Source of the DNA: Dysgonomonas sp. ZJ279
GTDB taxonomy: Bacteria; Bacteroidota; Bacteroidia; Bacteroidales; Dysgonomonadaceae
DNA: 64,000 nt
NCBI RefSeq assembly: GCF_011039205.1
Contig: NZ_JAAKEL010000001.1
Coordinates: forward strand, 682,001 to 746,000
Reading direction: 5' to 3'
Part shown: positions 26,523 to 42,451 of the stretch, piece by piece
How the letters are laid out: every line of letters begins with the position of its first letter
How positions within the stretch are numbered: the first letter of the stretch is position 1
Made by a program: the position numbers and the translations under genes
The notes under the pieces: model-generated
Database searches by the model: none
Told to the model about the DNA's origin: nothing
The model's input: only the letters and a program-made list of their open reading frames with translations

Positions 26523-28142
26523 ATGAAAACTATAAAATATAAATATTTGGCAATAGCGCTATTGTTTGGAGTATCAGTAGCTATGACATCATGTACGGAT
26601 GATCTGGATACATTGCCCATCGATCCGAACGAACAGGTATCTGAAACTGTTTTCGGAAAAGAATTAGGAGCTTATAAATCCAGCTTAGCTAAAATTTATG
26701 CAGGATATACTATTTCAGGAAACAAAGCGGGAGATGACGAGTCGGATGTAGCCGGTGTTGACGGTGGTAGTCAGGCTTCTTTCTTACGCGGTTTGTGGAA
26801 TATGCAGGAATTACCGACTGATGAAGCTCATTGTAACTGGACTGATGTTGGTATCGATAATTTCAATTACATGAACTGGAATTCAGGAAATGTATTTATC
26901 AAAGGAATGTATTACCGTCTTTATTATCAGGTGAATCTTGCAAATGAGTTTCTAAGGGAAACAACTGATGAGAAATTATCATCGCGAGGAGTTGAGGCTG
27001 ATGTAAGATCAGAAATCGAGGTTTATAGAGGCGATGCTCGTTTCTTGAGAGCTCTTGCCTATTATTACCTGTTAGATATGTTCCGTGCCGTTCCTTTTGT
27101 TACGGAAAATAATGCGATCGGTAAAGAACCCCCTACACAAATTCAACCGAAAGAATTATTTACTTATATCGAAACAGAATTATTGGAGTCTCAAGATGCT
27201 TTATTAGAACCATTCGTGGGTTATAACAATAAATATTATGGTCGCGTTACTAAAGCGGCAGCATGGTCTTTATTATCACGTTTGTATCTGAATGCAGGAA
27301 CTTATACCGGAGTAAGTAAATACACAGAATGTATTACTTATAGCAGTAAAGTAATAGCAGTAGGATATGAATTAGAACCTAAGTACGAAGATATGTTTAA
27401 AGCTGATAACGGTAATTCAAAAGAAATGATTTTCCCTATTCGCTACGAAGGTGCTGATACTCAAACTTGGGGTGGAATGACATTCCTTATCTGTAGTACT
27501 GTACCATCGGCACTACAAAGCGATGTTAATGCACAAGGCGCCTGGCAGGGTAATCGTGCCCGCGTATCTCTGTTGAATGTTTTCAAAAAAGAAACCGGCT
27601 ATAATGATGATACCCGTTTCTCTATGTTGAAACCCGATTTGGCAGATAATGTGGAAATAATCGACCCGACCAGATATAAGAATGGTATCCCTGTCGTTAA
27701 ATATTCGAACGTGAATAAAGACGGATCTTTGCCGCCAAGTAATATTGTTTATACCGATTTTCCTTTATTCCGTTTGGGCGAAATATACTTGAATTATGCA
27801 GAGGCAGTTCTTCGAGGGGGAGCAGGCGGTAGTACATCTACAGCACTCACTTATGTGAACAATCTACGTAAACGTGCATATAACAATTCTCCTAGTGCAA
27901 GTGTTAGCTCTATAAACGAGCAATTTATACTAGACGAGCGCGGACGTGAATTTTTCTTCGAAGCACAACGCCGTACCGATTTGGTTCGTTTCAATCAATT
28001 GACAACCGATTCATATATTTGGACATGGAAGGGTAATACCTTTAACGGAAAAAGCGTAGATAAAAGATACAATGTATACCCGATTCCTGCTGACGATATG
28101 GGTTCTAATCCGAACCTGCAACAATACGCGGACGGATATTAA
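26523..28142 (+). CDS. susD: SusD-type surface glycan-binding lipoprotein
   Basis: 539 residues. Lipobox at MTSC, Cys24, followed by TDDLD, an acidic run of the kind that directs Bacteroidetes lipoproteins to the cell surface. The helical TPR-like SusD fold is visible in YRGDARFLRALAYYYLLDMFRAVPFVTEN, KAAAWSLLSRLYLNAGTY, and the C-terminal RLGEIYLNYAEAVLRG and ERGREFFFEAQRRTDLVRF signatures. It caps the SusC barrel and binds starch oligomers. Second gene of the susCDE operon. Confidence 0.95.
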   Translation: MKTIKYKYLAIALLFGVSVAMTSCTDDLDTLPIDPNEQVSETVFGKELGAYKSSLAKIYAGYTISGNKAGDDESDVAGVDGGSQASFLRGLWNMQELPTDEAHCNWTDVGIDNFNYMNWNSGNVFIKGMYYRLYYQVNLANEFLRETTDEKLSSRGVEADVRSEIEVYRGDARFLRALAYYYLLDMFRAVPFVTENNAIGKEPPTQIQPKELFTYIETELLESQDALLEPFVGYNNKYYGRVTKAAAWSLLSRLYLNAGTYTGVSKYTECITYSSKVIAVGYELEPKYEDMFKADNGNSKEMIFPIRYEGADTQTWGGMTFLICSTVPSALQSDVNAQGAWQGNRARVSLLNVFKKETGYNDDTRFSMLKPDLADNVEIIDPTRYKNGIPVVKYSNVNKDGSLPPSNIVYTDFPLFRLGEIYLNYAEAVLRGGAGGSTSTALTYVNNLRKRAYNNSPSASVSSINEQFILDERGREFFFEAQRRTDLVRFNQLTTDSYIWTWKGNTFNGKSVDKRYNVYPIPADDMGSNPNLQQYADGY

Positions 28143-28177
28143 TTTACGAGTTATCATAAATATAATATATAAGAATT

Positions 28178-29230
28178 ATGAAAAAACTAAATATATTTTT
28201 AATCATATCGCTTTGTCTGTTTGGATTTTATTCCTGCGATGATGATAGCAATAGGATAACGTTGAATGAAAATGATTTTGTAGCCCCTGTTTTCACACAG
28301 GAAGTTACGCAAGGATTTGAAATAACAGAAGATACAGATTTGACAGAGGTTATCGGTTCTTGGAGCTGGACTAAATCTGAATTTGGTGTACAATCTCCTT
28401 CCAGATACGAGATTGAAGTGGACACACTCGAATCTTTCGAAACATTCAAGGTGTTTACAGCTACAGCTGGAACGTCTATAGAGCTGACTTATAAGGAGCT
28501 GAATAATGCTGCTATGATGTTTGTGAAGGAATCCAGAGAGATTAAACTTTACTTCCGCTTGAAGACGAGTTTGGGTACAGCAGGCGCGGATCCGGTATTT
28601 ATTAGCGATACCAAATCGGTTGCATTCACTTGTTTGTATATACTGCCTCTTCCGACAGAACTTTATATGACCGGCGCAGATTTTGGCGGCTGGAATTGGG
28701 ATGCAGAAGGTGCTGTTAAATTAATACCTGTTAATGGTGTTGCGGGAGCATTTTGGACTATTAATTATTTTACAGGTGGTAATGGTTTTAAATGGTCACC
28801 TGATAGAGATTGGGGTACAGCTTTCGGAAAACAAGATACATCGATCGGCTTTACAAACGATGGCGATGGGAATGCTGTTGTACCCGCAGATGGTTTGTAT
28901 ATGGTTTATATAGATATGGCTGAAAAGAAAATAGCAATCGAACCGGCTAAGATTTATGGTATCGGTGATGCCTTTGGCGGATGGTCGGAAGGTCAATATC
29001 CATTTACTGTGACTGATGGTAAAGCTACAATTACAACAACTGCGGCCAATAATGTCAGAATGTATGCTGCATCTTCTATTGCAACATCAGATTGGTGGAC
29101 CAGAGAGTTTAATATTTTTAATGGCAAGATTGAATATAGAGGAACAGGCGGTGATCAAGCTGCTGTTCCGGTTGCAGCAGGAGCTGTTGTAACTCTTGAC
29201 TTTAAAACAGGAACAGGTACGATTCAATAA
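28178..29230 (+). CDS. SusE/SusF-like starch-binding lipoprotein
   Basis: 350 residues. Lipobox ending YSC, Cys20, followed by DDDSN (likely surface-export signal). Residues 35-140 are the SusE-type N-terminal domain. Residues 150-350 hold two carbohydrate-binding modules of the SusE/SusF type: LYMTGADFGGWNWDAEGAVKLIPV and IYGIGDAFGGWSEGQYPFTV, each with the conserved GG-W. It is shorter than SusF, which has more modules. It binds starch at the surface near SusCD. The operon ends in a hairpin right after it. Confidence 0.85.
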   Translation: MKKLNIFLIISLCLFGFYSCDDDSNRITLNENDFVAPVFTQEVTQGFEITEDTDLTEVIGSWSWTKSEFGVQSPSRYEIEVDTLESFETFKVFTATAGTSIELTYKELNNAAMMFVKESREIKLYFRLKTSLGTAGADPVFISDTKSVAFTCLYILPLPTELYMTGADFGGWNWDAEGAVKLIPVNGVAGAFWTINYFTGGNGFKWSPDRDWGTAFGKQDTSIGFTNDGDGNAVVPADGLYMVYIDMAEKKIAIEPAKIYGIGDAFGGWSEGQYPFTVTDGKATITTTAANNVRMYAASSIATSDWWTREFNIFNGKIEYRGTGGDQAAVPVAAGAVVTLDFKTGTGTIQ

Positions 29231-29253
29231 ATTGTAAAATAAATTCTTCATAG

Positions 29254-29283
29254 AAAGCGATAGGGATATTTACCTGTCGCTTT
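29254..29283 (+). terminator. Terminator of the susCDE operon
   Basis: AAAGCGATAGG / CCTGTCGCTTT stem with one G-T pair, 8-base loop, then TTTTTTT. Its presence means the downstream GH97 gene needs the separate promoter predicted at 29301-29376. Confidence 0.8.
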
Positions 29284-29300
29284 TTTTATAATGTTTTATC

Positions 29301-29314
29301 TGCAAACGTTTGCA
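29301..29314 (+). promoter_or_regulatory. LacI-type operator upstream of GH97
   Basis: TGCAAACGTTTGCA, a perfect 14-base palindrome. It lies 18 bases after the susCDE terminator and 58 bases before the TTTG core at 29373-29376. Confidence 0.85.
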
Positions 29315-29362
29315 ACGAAAAATGCTTCATTGCATTGGGCATATAGGCATATAGCAGTATCT

Positions 29363-29387
29363 AATCCGTTACTTTGTATAACGGATT
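29363..29387 (+). promoter_or_regulatory. Inverted repeat around the GH97 -7 region
   Basis: Perfect 9-base arms AATCCGTTA (29363-29371) and TAACGGATT (29379-29387) flank the putative -7 core TTTG (29373-29376, in TTACTTTG). It could be a second operator or a leader hairpin; no matching protein is known here. Confidence 0.45.
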
Positions 29388-29438
29388 CTATCCGACTTCA
29401 TTTAAGATGATAAATCATTAAATCACTAATTATATTAA

Positions 29439-31658
<2,220 letters not shown>

Positions 31659-31710
31659 GGTCTATATTAGTAAGATTGTTTAGATCATAGTAATGTTTAG
31701 TTTAAATTCA

Positions 31711-31738
31711 AGGGCGCAGATTATTCAATCTGCGCCCT
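31711..31738. terminator. Bidirectional terminator at the centre of the starch locus
   Basis: Perfect 12-bp stem AGGGCGCAGATT with its complement and a 4-base loop, between the convergent GH97 and GH13 genes. Tails are weak in T on both sides but the stem is strong and GC-rich. Confidence 0.75.
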
Positions 31739-31768
31739 CACTGTTTGTATATAAACTAAAACTGAATG

Positions 31769-33139
31769 TTATTTTGTCAGTACTCTATACTCCCAAGGTT
31801 TAAGAGTTGCAGGTAGTTCTTTGATGGCTGTTCCTGTAAAGTAATCTGTAAAATTACCTCTGCCAAATCCATCGTTACTCGTATACGTAATATTCTTATC
31901 CGATAAGTTCAGCATAACAAGGATTTCTTTCCCTTCTCTTTCTCGTGAGAATATAAGTAAATTATCGTTAGCGGAAGTACTGTATCTTTTTATCTTTCCG
32001 CCTTGTTCACCGGCACGCAAAGCAGGATGAGTGCGTTTTAGATTATTTAATTTTTTATAGAATTCTGTAGTTGAGTTTTCGTTCCATGACGGAACTTGGT
32101 CTTTCTCGAAGAAAGATAAACGTTTCTTTAATCCTACTTCTTGTCCGGTATATATCATCGGCATACCATTGAGAGTATAGGTAAGTACAGCAAAAGCTTC
32201 CACACCCTTTCCGTAACGTTCGAATTCTGTTCCGTTCCACGAATTTTCATCGTGATTGGTAAGGAAATTCATTTTATAAGCATCACTACAAATTGTAGTA
32301 TCCAGTTTTTGAATATAAGAGTAAATAGTGTCAGCATTCTTAGTCTTTTTTACTACATCAGCCATCATATGCATCAATTCCCATGAATAGTTCGCATCAA
32401 AAGCATGCTCTAACAAGTCAGAGTTTTCAGATTCGGCTAGCATAAACATTGGTTTTACACTGTCCAATTCCTTTCTGGTACTATTCCAGAAATCGGTTGG
32501 AACCTCGTGCGCCATATCGCATCTGAAACCATCGATATCGAAATCGGTAACCCAATATTTCATCGCACCAACCATTGCCGTGCGCATATCATTGTTATCG
32601 TAATTCAACTCTGCGGTGTCAGTCCAGTCGTAAGGCGAAACAATCGTGTTGGTACTGTCTTTCATGTACCAATCAGGATGTTCGGTTATCCATGCATTAT
32701 CCCAGCCTGTATGATTTGCTACCCAGTCTATTATTACTTTGAATCCCATTTCGTGAGCCTTATCTACCAAGCGTTTGAAGTCTTCTTTTGTACCGAATTC
32801 GGGATTGATACCTTTGTAGTCTTTTACAGCGTAATAGCTGCCGAGTGTTCCTTTTCTATTTTTTTCTGATATAGGATGCACTGGCATAATCCAAAGTACA
32901 TCCACCCCTAATTCTTTAAGACGGGGCAAATGCTGTTCGAATGCAGCGAATGTTCCTTCTTTGGTGTATTGTCTGATATTTACTTCGTAGATTACAGCAT
33001 TACGGGTCCAATCGAGGTGTTGCACGGTGCATTTTTCTTCTGTTTCTACTGTTAGATTATCATTATTGGCTTTTTGTTTACAAGATGTACCAAGCAAAAC
33101 AAGGGATGCAATAATGAATAATGAAAGATTCTTTCTCAT
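31769..33139 (-). CDS. GH13 alpha-amylase-family lipoprotein
   Basis: 456 residues. Lipobox LGTSC, Cys20, followed by KQKANN, with no acidic run, so a periplasm-facing lipoprotein is more likely than a surface one. GH13 regions: VIIDWVANHTG, GFRCDMA with the nucleophile Asp208, LAESE with acid/base Glu236, and FLTNHDEN with Asp297. It is shorter than SusG and has no CBM58-like insertion. It should hydrolyse alpha-1,4 links of maltodextrins. Last gene of the operon that starts with GH77, 18 bases after the MFS gene. Confidence 0.92.
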   Translation of the reverse strand: MRKNLSLFIIASLVLLGTSCKQKANNDNLTVETEEKCTVQHLDWTRNAVIYEVNIRQYTKEGTFAAFEQHLPRLKELGVDVLWIMPVHPISEKNRKGTLGSYYAVKDYKGINPEFGTKEDFKRLVDKAHEMGFKVIIDWVANHTGWDNAWITEHPDWYMKDSTNTIVSPYDWTDTAELNYDNNDMRTAMVGAMKYWVTDFDIDGFRCDMAHEVPTDFWNSTRKELDSVKPMFMLAESENSDLLEHAFDANYSWELMHMMADVVKKTKNADTIYSYIQKLDTTICSDAYKMNFLTNHDENSWNGTEFERYGKGVEAFAVLTYTLNGMPMIYTGQEVGLKKRLSFFEKDQVPSWNENSTTEFYKKLNNLKRTHPALRAGEQGGKIKRYSTSANDNLLIFSREREGKEILVMLNLSDKNITYTSNDGFGRGNFTDYFTGTAIKELPATLKPWEYRVLTK

Positions 33140-33157
33140 GTAATTTATTTTATGTAT

Positions 33158-34498
33158 TTATTTTATCATTTCAGTTTCTGCTGCTTTAGGCTCTATGTCT
33201 TTTACAAACGCAACCGAAATTGCTGCTAATAACATGGACACGCCTGCGACAACAAGCATTGTGATAGAACTGCCTTCGGCAACGTATTTCAACAATAAGC
33301 CACCTGTTAATCCCGCAACAATCTGAGGAATGGTGATTGTCGCATTGAATATTCCCATATATACACCCATTTTACTTGCAGGAAGTGCTGCTGATAGAAT
33401 TGCATAGGGCATAGCAAGAATACCTGCCCAAGCAATACCAATGCCAAGCATGGAAATCAGCAACATATTTTTATCATCGAAGAAGAACATCGACACTAAG
33501 CCTAATGCACCCATTAACAGAGCAAAAGAATAAACTTTTTTACGTCCTATTTTATCGGCTATCTTTGCCATGAATATGGAAAATCCAACAGCGAATATGC
33601 CATAAATGCCACTCAATACACCATTCCAGTTTCCTGCTTCGTTATATGCTTGTGAAAGAGGGTCTTTCGTGTGCCAAACATTTTCAGCAATACCATCGGT
33701 TGCATATACCCACATTAAGAATAATGCAAACCACGAGAAAAACTGGACAATGGATAGCTGAAGCATCGTTTTAGGAGTGCTTTTCAGAATATCGACGAAC
33801 GATGTTTTTTTCTTTTCAGCCTCTGTGATATTATTATATTCTTCATACTCTTTAGGTGGATATTCTTTCACGCGGAAACATGTCCATAGCACAGCGAGTA
33901 ATAATACTGCTCCTCCGAAATAAAATGCCCAGATTACCGAAGGCGGAACCATTTCCCCTACTTTCGGTATATTTCTTATCCCGATCCATGTCAGTATAAA
34001 TGGAAGAAAGGAACCTACAACAGCCCCTATATTTGTAAGGAAACTCTGTATCGAGTATCCTTGATTTCGTTGTTTATCGTTTACCATATCCCCAACCAGT
34101 GATCGGAATGGTTGCATGGAAACATTGAATGCACAGTCCATAAACAGCAACATGCAGGCACCGAAAAATACGGGTGGGAAAATATGCGCTACTATTTCAG
34201 AATTGGGCATAAAGAACATGGCAATTGCAGACACTATTGCTCCAGCCAGTATAAAAGGAATACGCCTGCCTAGTCTTGTCCATGTACGATCGCTCGACAT
34301 TCCGATGATCGGTTGTACAATAAGTCCGGCTATGGGTGCTGCCAGCCAGAATAGGGGAAGGTGATGTGGATCAGCTCCGAGAGCCGAAAGTATTCGGCTT
34401 GTTTGAGAACTTTGCAATGAATATCCTATTTGTATGCCTAAAAATCCGAAACTAAGATTCCAGATTTGCCAAAAGTTAAGAGTAGGTTTTTGTTTCAT
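33158..34498 (-). CDS. MFS sugar permease, maltose/SLC45-like
   Basis: 446 residues with 12 predicted membrane helices. The N-terminus (FWQIWNLSFGFLGIQIGYSLQSSQTSRIL) and the loop GMSSDRTWTRLGRRIPFILAG between helices 2 and 3 are characteristic of the proton-coupled SLC45/GPH-like sugar transporters found in Bacteroidetes maltose loci. A second half motif is KIADKIGRKKVYSFALLMG. It imports maltose or glucose across the inner membrane. It lies between LacI and GH13 genes in one operon. Confidence 0.9.
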   Translation of the reverse strand: MKQKPTLNFWQIWNLSFGFLGIQIGYSLQSSQTSRILSALGADPHHLPLFWLAAPIAGLIVQPIIGMSSDRTWTRLGRRIPFILAGAIVSAIAMFFMPNSEIVAHIFPPVFFGACMLLFMDCAFNVSMQPFRSLVGDMVNDKQRNQGYSIQSFLTNIGAVVGSFLPFILTWIGIRNIPKVGEMVPPSVIWAFYFGGAVLLLAVLWTCFRVKEYPPKEYEEYNNITEAEKKKTSFVDILKSTPKTMLQLSIVQFFSWFALFLMWVYATDGIAENVWHTKDPLSQAYNEAGNWNGVLSGIYGIFAVGFSIFMAKIADKIGRKKVYSFALLMGALGLVSMFFFDDKNMLLISMLGIGIAWAGILAMPYAILSAALPASKMGVYMGIFNATITIPQIVAGLTGGLLLKYVAEGSSITMLVVAGVSMLLAAISVAFVKDIEPKAAETEMIK

Positions 34499-34537
34499 GG
34501 TATATGGTTTAGATCGGTATTAGTTTAGTGTATTATT

Positions 34538-35563
34538 TTAATTGTCGGGTAGAACACGTGTAGTCTGCCTGACAATCAGCGATGTTTTTATGATCTTATT
34601 CTTTCGTGTCGTGTCTTCGGGATTTTCAACTTTTTCGAGCAAAAGTTTCATCGCTTCTTCGCCTACTTTTTCGGGGTGCTGATCCATTGTTGTAAGCATC
34701 GGATCGGTATCCTGTGATATATTCGAGTTCGAGAACCCGCAAATAGATATATCATCAGGTATTCTTAGTTTTAGTTTCTTTGCCGCTAATAATATGCCGG
34801 AAGCTGTATAATCATTCATTGCCATAAAACCATCGGGTCTATTTGGCTCTTGGAGTATCTCCATTGCTCTTTCATATCCTAATGGCTTATTGTCGGCTAT
34901 ACGAATCAAATTTTCTTCTACTGGTAAATGATATTTGCGTATAGCATCCAGATAGCCGTTTTTTCTGTTTTTCGAAATCTCCATATGAAGAGGTGCAGAG
35001 AAAAAAGCTATGCGCTTACATCCGCTTTTGATCATATATTCCACAGCTGTGAATGTGCCGGAATAATCATCTACCACAACTTTATCGGCATCTATACCGA
35101 TGCATATTCTGTCGAAAAAGATAACAGGTATATCATTATCCAGCAACTCTTCGAAATGTTCGTACTGCGTTGTTGTCTTAGCTTGTGAAATAAGGGCACC
35201 GCAAACGCGAGCCTTTATCAGAGTTTGCACATTACGTATTTCTTTATGGTAATCTTCTGATGATTGACAAATAATAACCTGATAACCTTTGTCTTCGGCA
35301 ATTGTTTCCATTCCAGACAATACTGCTGAGAAGAAATGATTTGCCAATTCGGGCACAATAACTCCGATGATATTGGTGTGCTGATTACGCAGGCTAAGGG
35401 CAAGAGCATTCGGCTTGTATTTATTTTTTTTGGCGTACTCCTGAACAAGTTTTCGTGTTTCGAGGCTGATGTCGGGATTATCCTTTAAAGCCCTCGACAC
35501 AGTCGAGGGCGAAACATTCAAATCTTTGGCTATATCTTTTATTGTGAGATGACCTTTTTTCAT
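34538..35563 (-). CDS. LacI-family regulator of the starch locus
   Basis: 341 residues. Helix-turn-helix TIKDIAKDLNVSPSTVSRAL (7-26), hinge helix YKPNALALSLRNQ, then a periplasmic-binding-protein-like sugar domain (NIIGVIVPELANHFFSAVLSG, PVIFFDR, GFMAMNDYTASGILLAAKKL). It sits in the middle of the maltodextrin operon. Three 14-base palindromes with LacI-type CG centres precede the three transcription units of the locus, so it is the obvious regulator. Their constant position upstream of the -7 boxes suggests activation. There is no SusR in the window. Confidence 0.92.
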   Translation of the reverse strand: MKKGHLTIKDIAKDLNVSPSTVSRALKDNPDISLETRKLVQEYAKKNKYKPNALALSLRNQHTNIIGVIVPELANHFFSAVLSGMETIAEDKGYQVIICQSSEDYHKEIRNVQTLIKARVCGALISQAKTTTQYEHFEELLDNDIPVIFFDRICIGIDADKVVVDDYSGTFTAVEYMIKSGCKRIAFFSAPLHMEISKNRKNGYLDAIRKYHLPVEENLIRIADNKPLGYERAMEILQEPNRPDGFMAMNDYTASGILLAAKKLKLRIPDDISICGFSNSNISQDTDPMLTTMDQHPEKVGEEAMKLLLEKVENPEDTTRKNKIIKTSLIVRQTTRVLPDN

Positions 35564-35600
35564 GATTGGAGACGTTGAGGAGTTATCCCTATAAAAATAA

Positions 35601-40137
<4,537 letters not shown>

Positions 40138-40199
40138 GTGATTTTTCTTTGTGGCTATTATTTTATGGTCGTCTAGTTAAAGGTCTTCCTCTCTTGTAA

Positions 40200-40207
40200 C
40201 AAAACTA
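40200..40207 (-). promoter_or_regulatory. -7 box of the GH77 operon
   Basis: TAGTTTTG on the - strand, an exact TAnnTTTG match, 63 bases before the ATG. The -33 region offers only a weak CTTTAG. Confidence 0.6.
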
Positions 40208-40261
40208 CGTATTAATAAACTAAAGTCTTTTATATAAAGCCGCTTTTTTGTCAAAATGGGC

Positions 40262-40275
40262 TGCAAACGATTGCA
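40262..40275 (-). promoter_or_regulatory. LacI-type operator upstream of the GH77 operon
   Basis: TGCAATCGTTTGCA on the - strand (TGCAAACGATTGCA on +), identical to the susC site. It is 58 bases upstream of the TTTG core of the -7 box at 40200-40207. The rest of 40138-40418 holds no gene. Confidence 0.85.
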
Positions 40276-40418
40276 TAGTGTTAAATTATTATGTTTTATG
40301 TTTCTCAACTGGTTGTTTGTGAGTTGTATAGTGTGTTTTAGTAGCTTTTTATGGAATATTTGATTTTTTATTCTCTATATAGTAAGCATTGAATAATAAC
40401 CCTCTAAAATTGAATATT

Positions 40419-40643
40419 ATGAAATCAAGACTTCCTTTAATATGTGTAGTTATGATTATAATATCATATCCACTTTATAATTATCACAGCCAAGAGATCT
40501 TTGATAGAAGAGCCAAAGCTCAACATGAAAGACGTGAGAAAATGGCTCAAGCATCTGAAAAATCGAATGCTGTGATTGATGAAGACAACATGAAAACTTA
40601 TTATGTATTATCCGCTGACTCATTAGTAGTTAGTGGGGAATAA
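40419..40643 (+). CDS. Small secreted or membrane protein of unknown function
   Basis: 74 residues from the ATG at 40419; a TTG 30 bases upstream is less likely. One N-terminal hydrophobic helix (LPLICVVMIIISYPLY) precedes a charged helical part (FDRRAKAQHERREKMAQASEK) and a short C-terminus. It could be a single-pass membrane protein facing the periplasm. No family recognised. It is isolated: the GH77 operon diverges on the left and a repeat element lies on the right. Confidence 0.55.
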   Translation: MKSRLPLICVVMIIISYPLYNYHSQEIFDRRAKAQHERREKMAQASEKSNAVIDEDNMKTYYVLSADSLVVSGE

Positions 40644-40706
40644 TAAATTGCTGTGGTTTTAACTAAGGGCTTATTTTAAAAATATAGTCACATATTCCCC
40701 CCAAAA

Positions 40707-40855
40707 AAGGTGTCTCGTAAGTGATTTTTCGTATCATTCTGTCATTCTGAACGGAGAGAAGAATCCCGGCTCTTGATTGAGAGATCCTTCTCTCCGTTCA
40801 GGATGACAAAAGAGAGTAATACTTTGACTGTATTATTTTACTTATGAGACACCTT
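40707..40855. repeat. Fold-back repeat, copy C
   Basis: A 149-base element with nested inverted arms. Outer arms 40707-40721 and 40841-40855 match at 14 of 15; inner arms 40741-40765 and 40783-40807 match at 23 of 25 (GTCATyCTGAACGGAGAGAAG...). Layout and sequence are close to the element at 18620-18766. No coding frame. The pattern is that of a miniature inverted-repeat or REP-like element. Confidence 0.75.
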
Positions 40856-40879
40856 CTTTTAATTATTTCTTATTATACA

Positions 40880-41416
40880 TCAAAAGAGAGTGCCTTTAAA
40901 TACACTTGATTCCGATTTGGGATATAAAATACCAGAAAATGTTATTGGATTACTTCTAAAATTAGGATTTACTGTTGCAGTACATTTATTACTGCCTTGT
41001 GCCATCCTAAAGGTAACTGTTGCCGACACCCCGGAACCAAGAACTGCCATGCTGTAAGTAATATTGCCTTTTTTGTCTGTTTGTATCTTTACATTAGATG
41101 CGGTTCCATCTACTGTAATTCCTCCAATGCCATTAGGTCCGGCGTAGGGAGAGTTAAAGGCCAACTGGATAGTTGCTTTGTCTCCGCTCATAGAGATAAA
41201 ATTAGTATTGGGAGTTACATAAGCATAGCGCCCGTATTTGAAAGTAATGCGGTCGGCTTCGAGGACGAAATCACGTTCATTCAGCGCTTTTACAGCCATA
41301 TCGAATTCCATTTGCTCTTCAGCTTCTATGGCGGCTTTAACTGCAGGGTCTTTTTGAGTTTTGCATCCTGTCAGAATCAATGTCATCGACATAAATAAAA
41401 ATAGCATTGTTTTCAT
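40880..41416 (-). CDS. DUF4251 lipoprotein
   Basis: 178 residues. Signal peptide with lipobox LTGC, Cys18. The family core is unmistakable: NERDFVLEADRITFKYGRYAYVTPNTNFISMSGDKATIQLAF, then GPNGIGGITVDGTASNVKI and a C-terminal FSGILYPKSESSVFKGTLF. DUF4251 proteins are widespread secreted or lipidated Bacteroidetes proteins of unknown function. It stands alone. Confidence 0.88.
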   Translation of the reverse strand: MKTMLFLFMSMTLILTGCKTQKDPAVKAAIEAEEQMEFDMAVKALNERDFVLEADRITFKYGRYAYVTPNTNFISMSGDKATIQLAFNSPYAGPNGIGGITVDGTASNVKIQTDKKGNITYSMAVLGSGVSATVTFRMAQGSNKCTATVNPNFRSNPITFSGILYPKSESSVFKGTLF

Positions 41417-41576
41417 AATAGTTTGATTTTAAATTATAACGTATCTAAATATCAAATAGTTTGGTTTAATGTTAATCTTATTTTAGCTCATATCCTAAAA
41501 AATGATTAGCAAATTTTAGGCCATAATTTTAAGCTTACATAATATTTAACTCTAAAAGTCTAGTAAATAGTATCTA

Positions 41577-41631
41577 TGATTCAATATTTTACTATATTTG
41601 TATATTGATTCAATTTTAAGTGCTGAATCAA
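41577..41631 (+). promoter_or_regulatory. Candidate repressor operators (TGATTCA repeats)
   Basis: TGATTCAAT occurs at 41577-41585 and 41606-41614, and TTGATTCA (41605-41612) forms a perfect inverted pair with TGAATCAA (41624-41631). The repeats flank the -7 box at 41593-41600. They are good candidates for autoregulation by the repressor encoded just downstream. Confidence 0.5.
41593..41600 (+). promoter_or_regulatory. -7 box of the S24-repressor gene
   Basis: TATATTTG, an exact TAnnTTTG match. Copies of TGATTCA lie on both sides of it. Confidence 0.5.
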
Positions 41632-41682
41632 AGGATTTACGACCTGAAAAGAATTTATTGAATAATTTTATACCCATCAATT

Positions 41683-42420
41683 ATGGAATTTAAAGATAGA
41701 CTCAAACATTTGTTGGAAAGAGATGGAGTTACTGCTTATCGCATCTGGAAGGATACCGCTATCACAAAAGGGACTATTGCTAACTATATAGAAGGGAAGA
41801 CCAACCCGAATAAGTCGAATATTTCAATCTTAGCTGCTTACTTTAAAGTGAATGAAGAATGGTTGTCTAATGGTGAAGGTAGTATAAACAGAACAGACAA
41901 GGTACATGAGGAAGAACCTTTTATTGTAACCAAATCCGGAGTTAAATACTACGAAATGTCAAATGGTAAATTTCGCATGCGTGTACCTTTCATTCCCGTA
42001 AAAGCTTATGCGAAATATGTAGATGAGTTTCGTGATGCTGAATTTATGGGCGATGAATACGAAGAATTTGATTTTATAGTAGATAAAATTGGGCATGGGC
42101 GTTACTTTGCTTTCGAAATTAAAGGCGATAGTATGGATAACGATACTAAACGCAGTTTGAGTGACGGGGATATTGTGCTTGCGCGTGAGTTGTGTAAAGA
42201 GCATTGGCGTAGCAGACTGCATACTGATAATTATCCCAATTGGATCATTGTATTGGATAACACAATTCTTTGTAAACAGATTGTAGATCAGGATATAGAA
42301 AATTGCAAGATAACTTGCCACTCATTGAATTCGTCACCCGAATATGCCGACTTTGAATTGAATTTGGATAATGTCCGCCAATTGTGTAATATTGTACAAC
42401 GGGTATCAAGTAGTTTTTAA
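41683..42420 (+). CDS. HTH/S24 (LexA/CI-like) repressor
   Basis: 245 residues. N-terminal helix-turn-helix (residues 1-65): MEFKDRLKHLLERDGVTAYRIWKDTAITKGTIANYIEGKTNPNKSNISILAAYF. The C-terminal half resembles the S24 peptidase fold of LexA/CI repressors, with YFAFEIKGDSMDNDTKRSLSDGDIVLARE containing the nucleophile-type Ser of GDSM; the partner Lys is not certain. Such proteins repress genes until self-cleavage or ligand binding. No phage genes surround it, so it is a chromosomal or relict regulator. The next gene, a lipoprotein, starts 31 bases downstream. Confidence 0.88.
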   Translation: MEFKDRLKHLLERDGVTAYRIWKDTAITKGTIANYIEGKTNPNKSNISILAAYFKVNEEWLSNGEGSINRTDKVHEEEPFIVTKSGVKYYEMSNGKFRMRVPFIPVKAYAKYVDEFRDAEFMGDEYEEFDFIVDKIGHGRYFAFEIKGDSMDNDTKRSLSDGDIVLARELCKEHWRSRLHTDNYPNWIIVLDNTILCKQIVDQDIENCKITCHSLNSSPEYADFELNLDNVRQLCNIVQRVSSSF

Positions 42421-42451
42421 TAATACACAAACACAAACTAACGCATATAGA

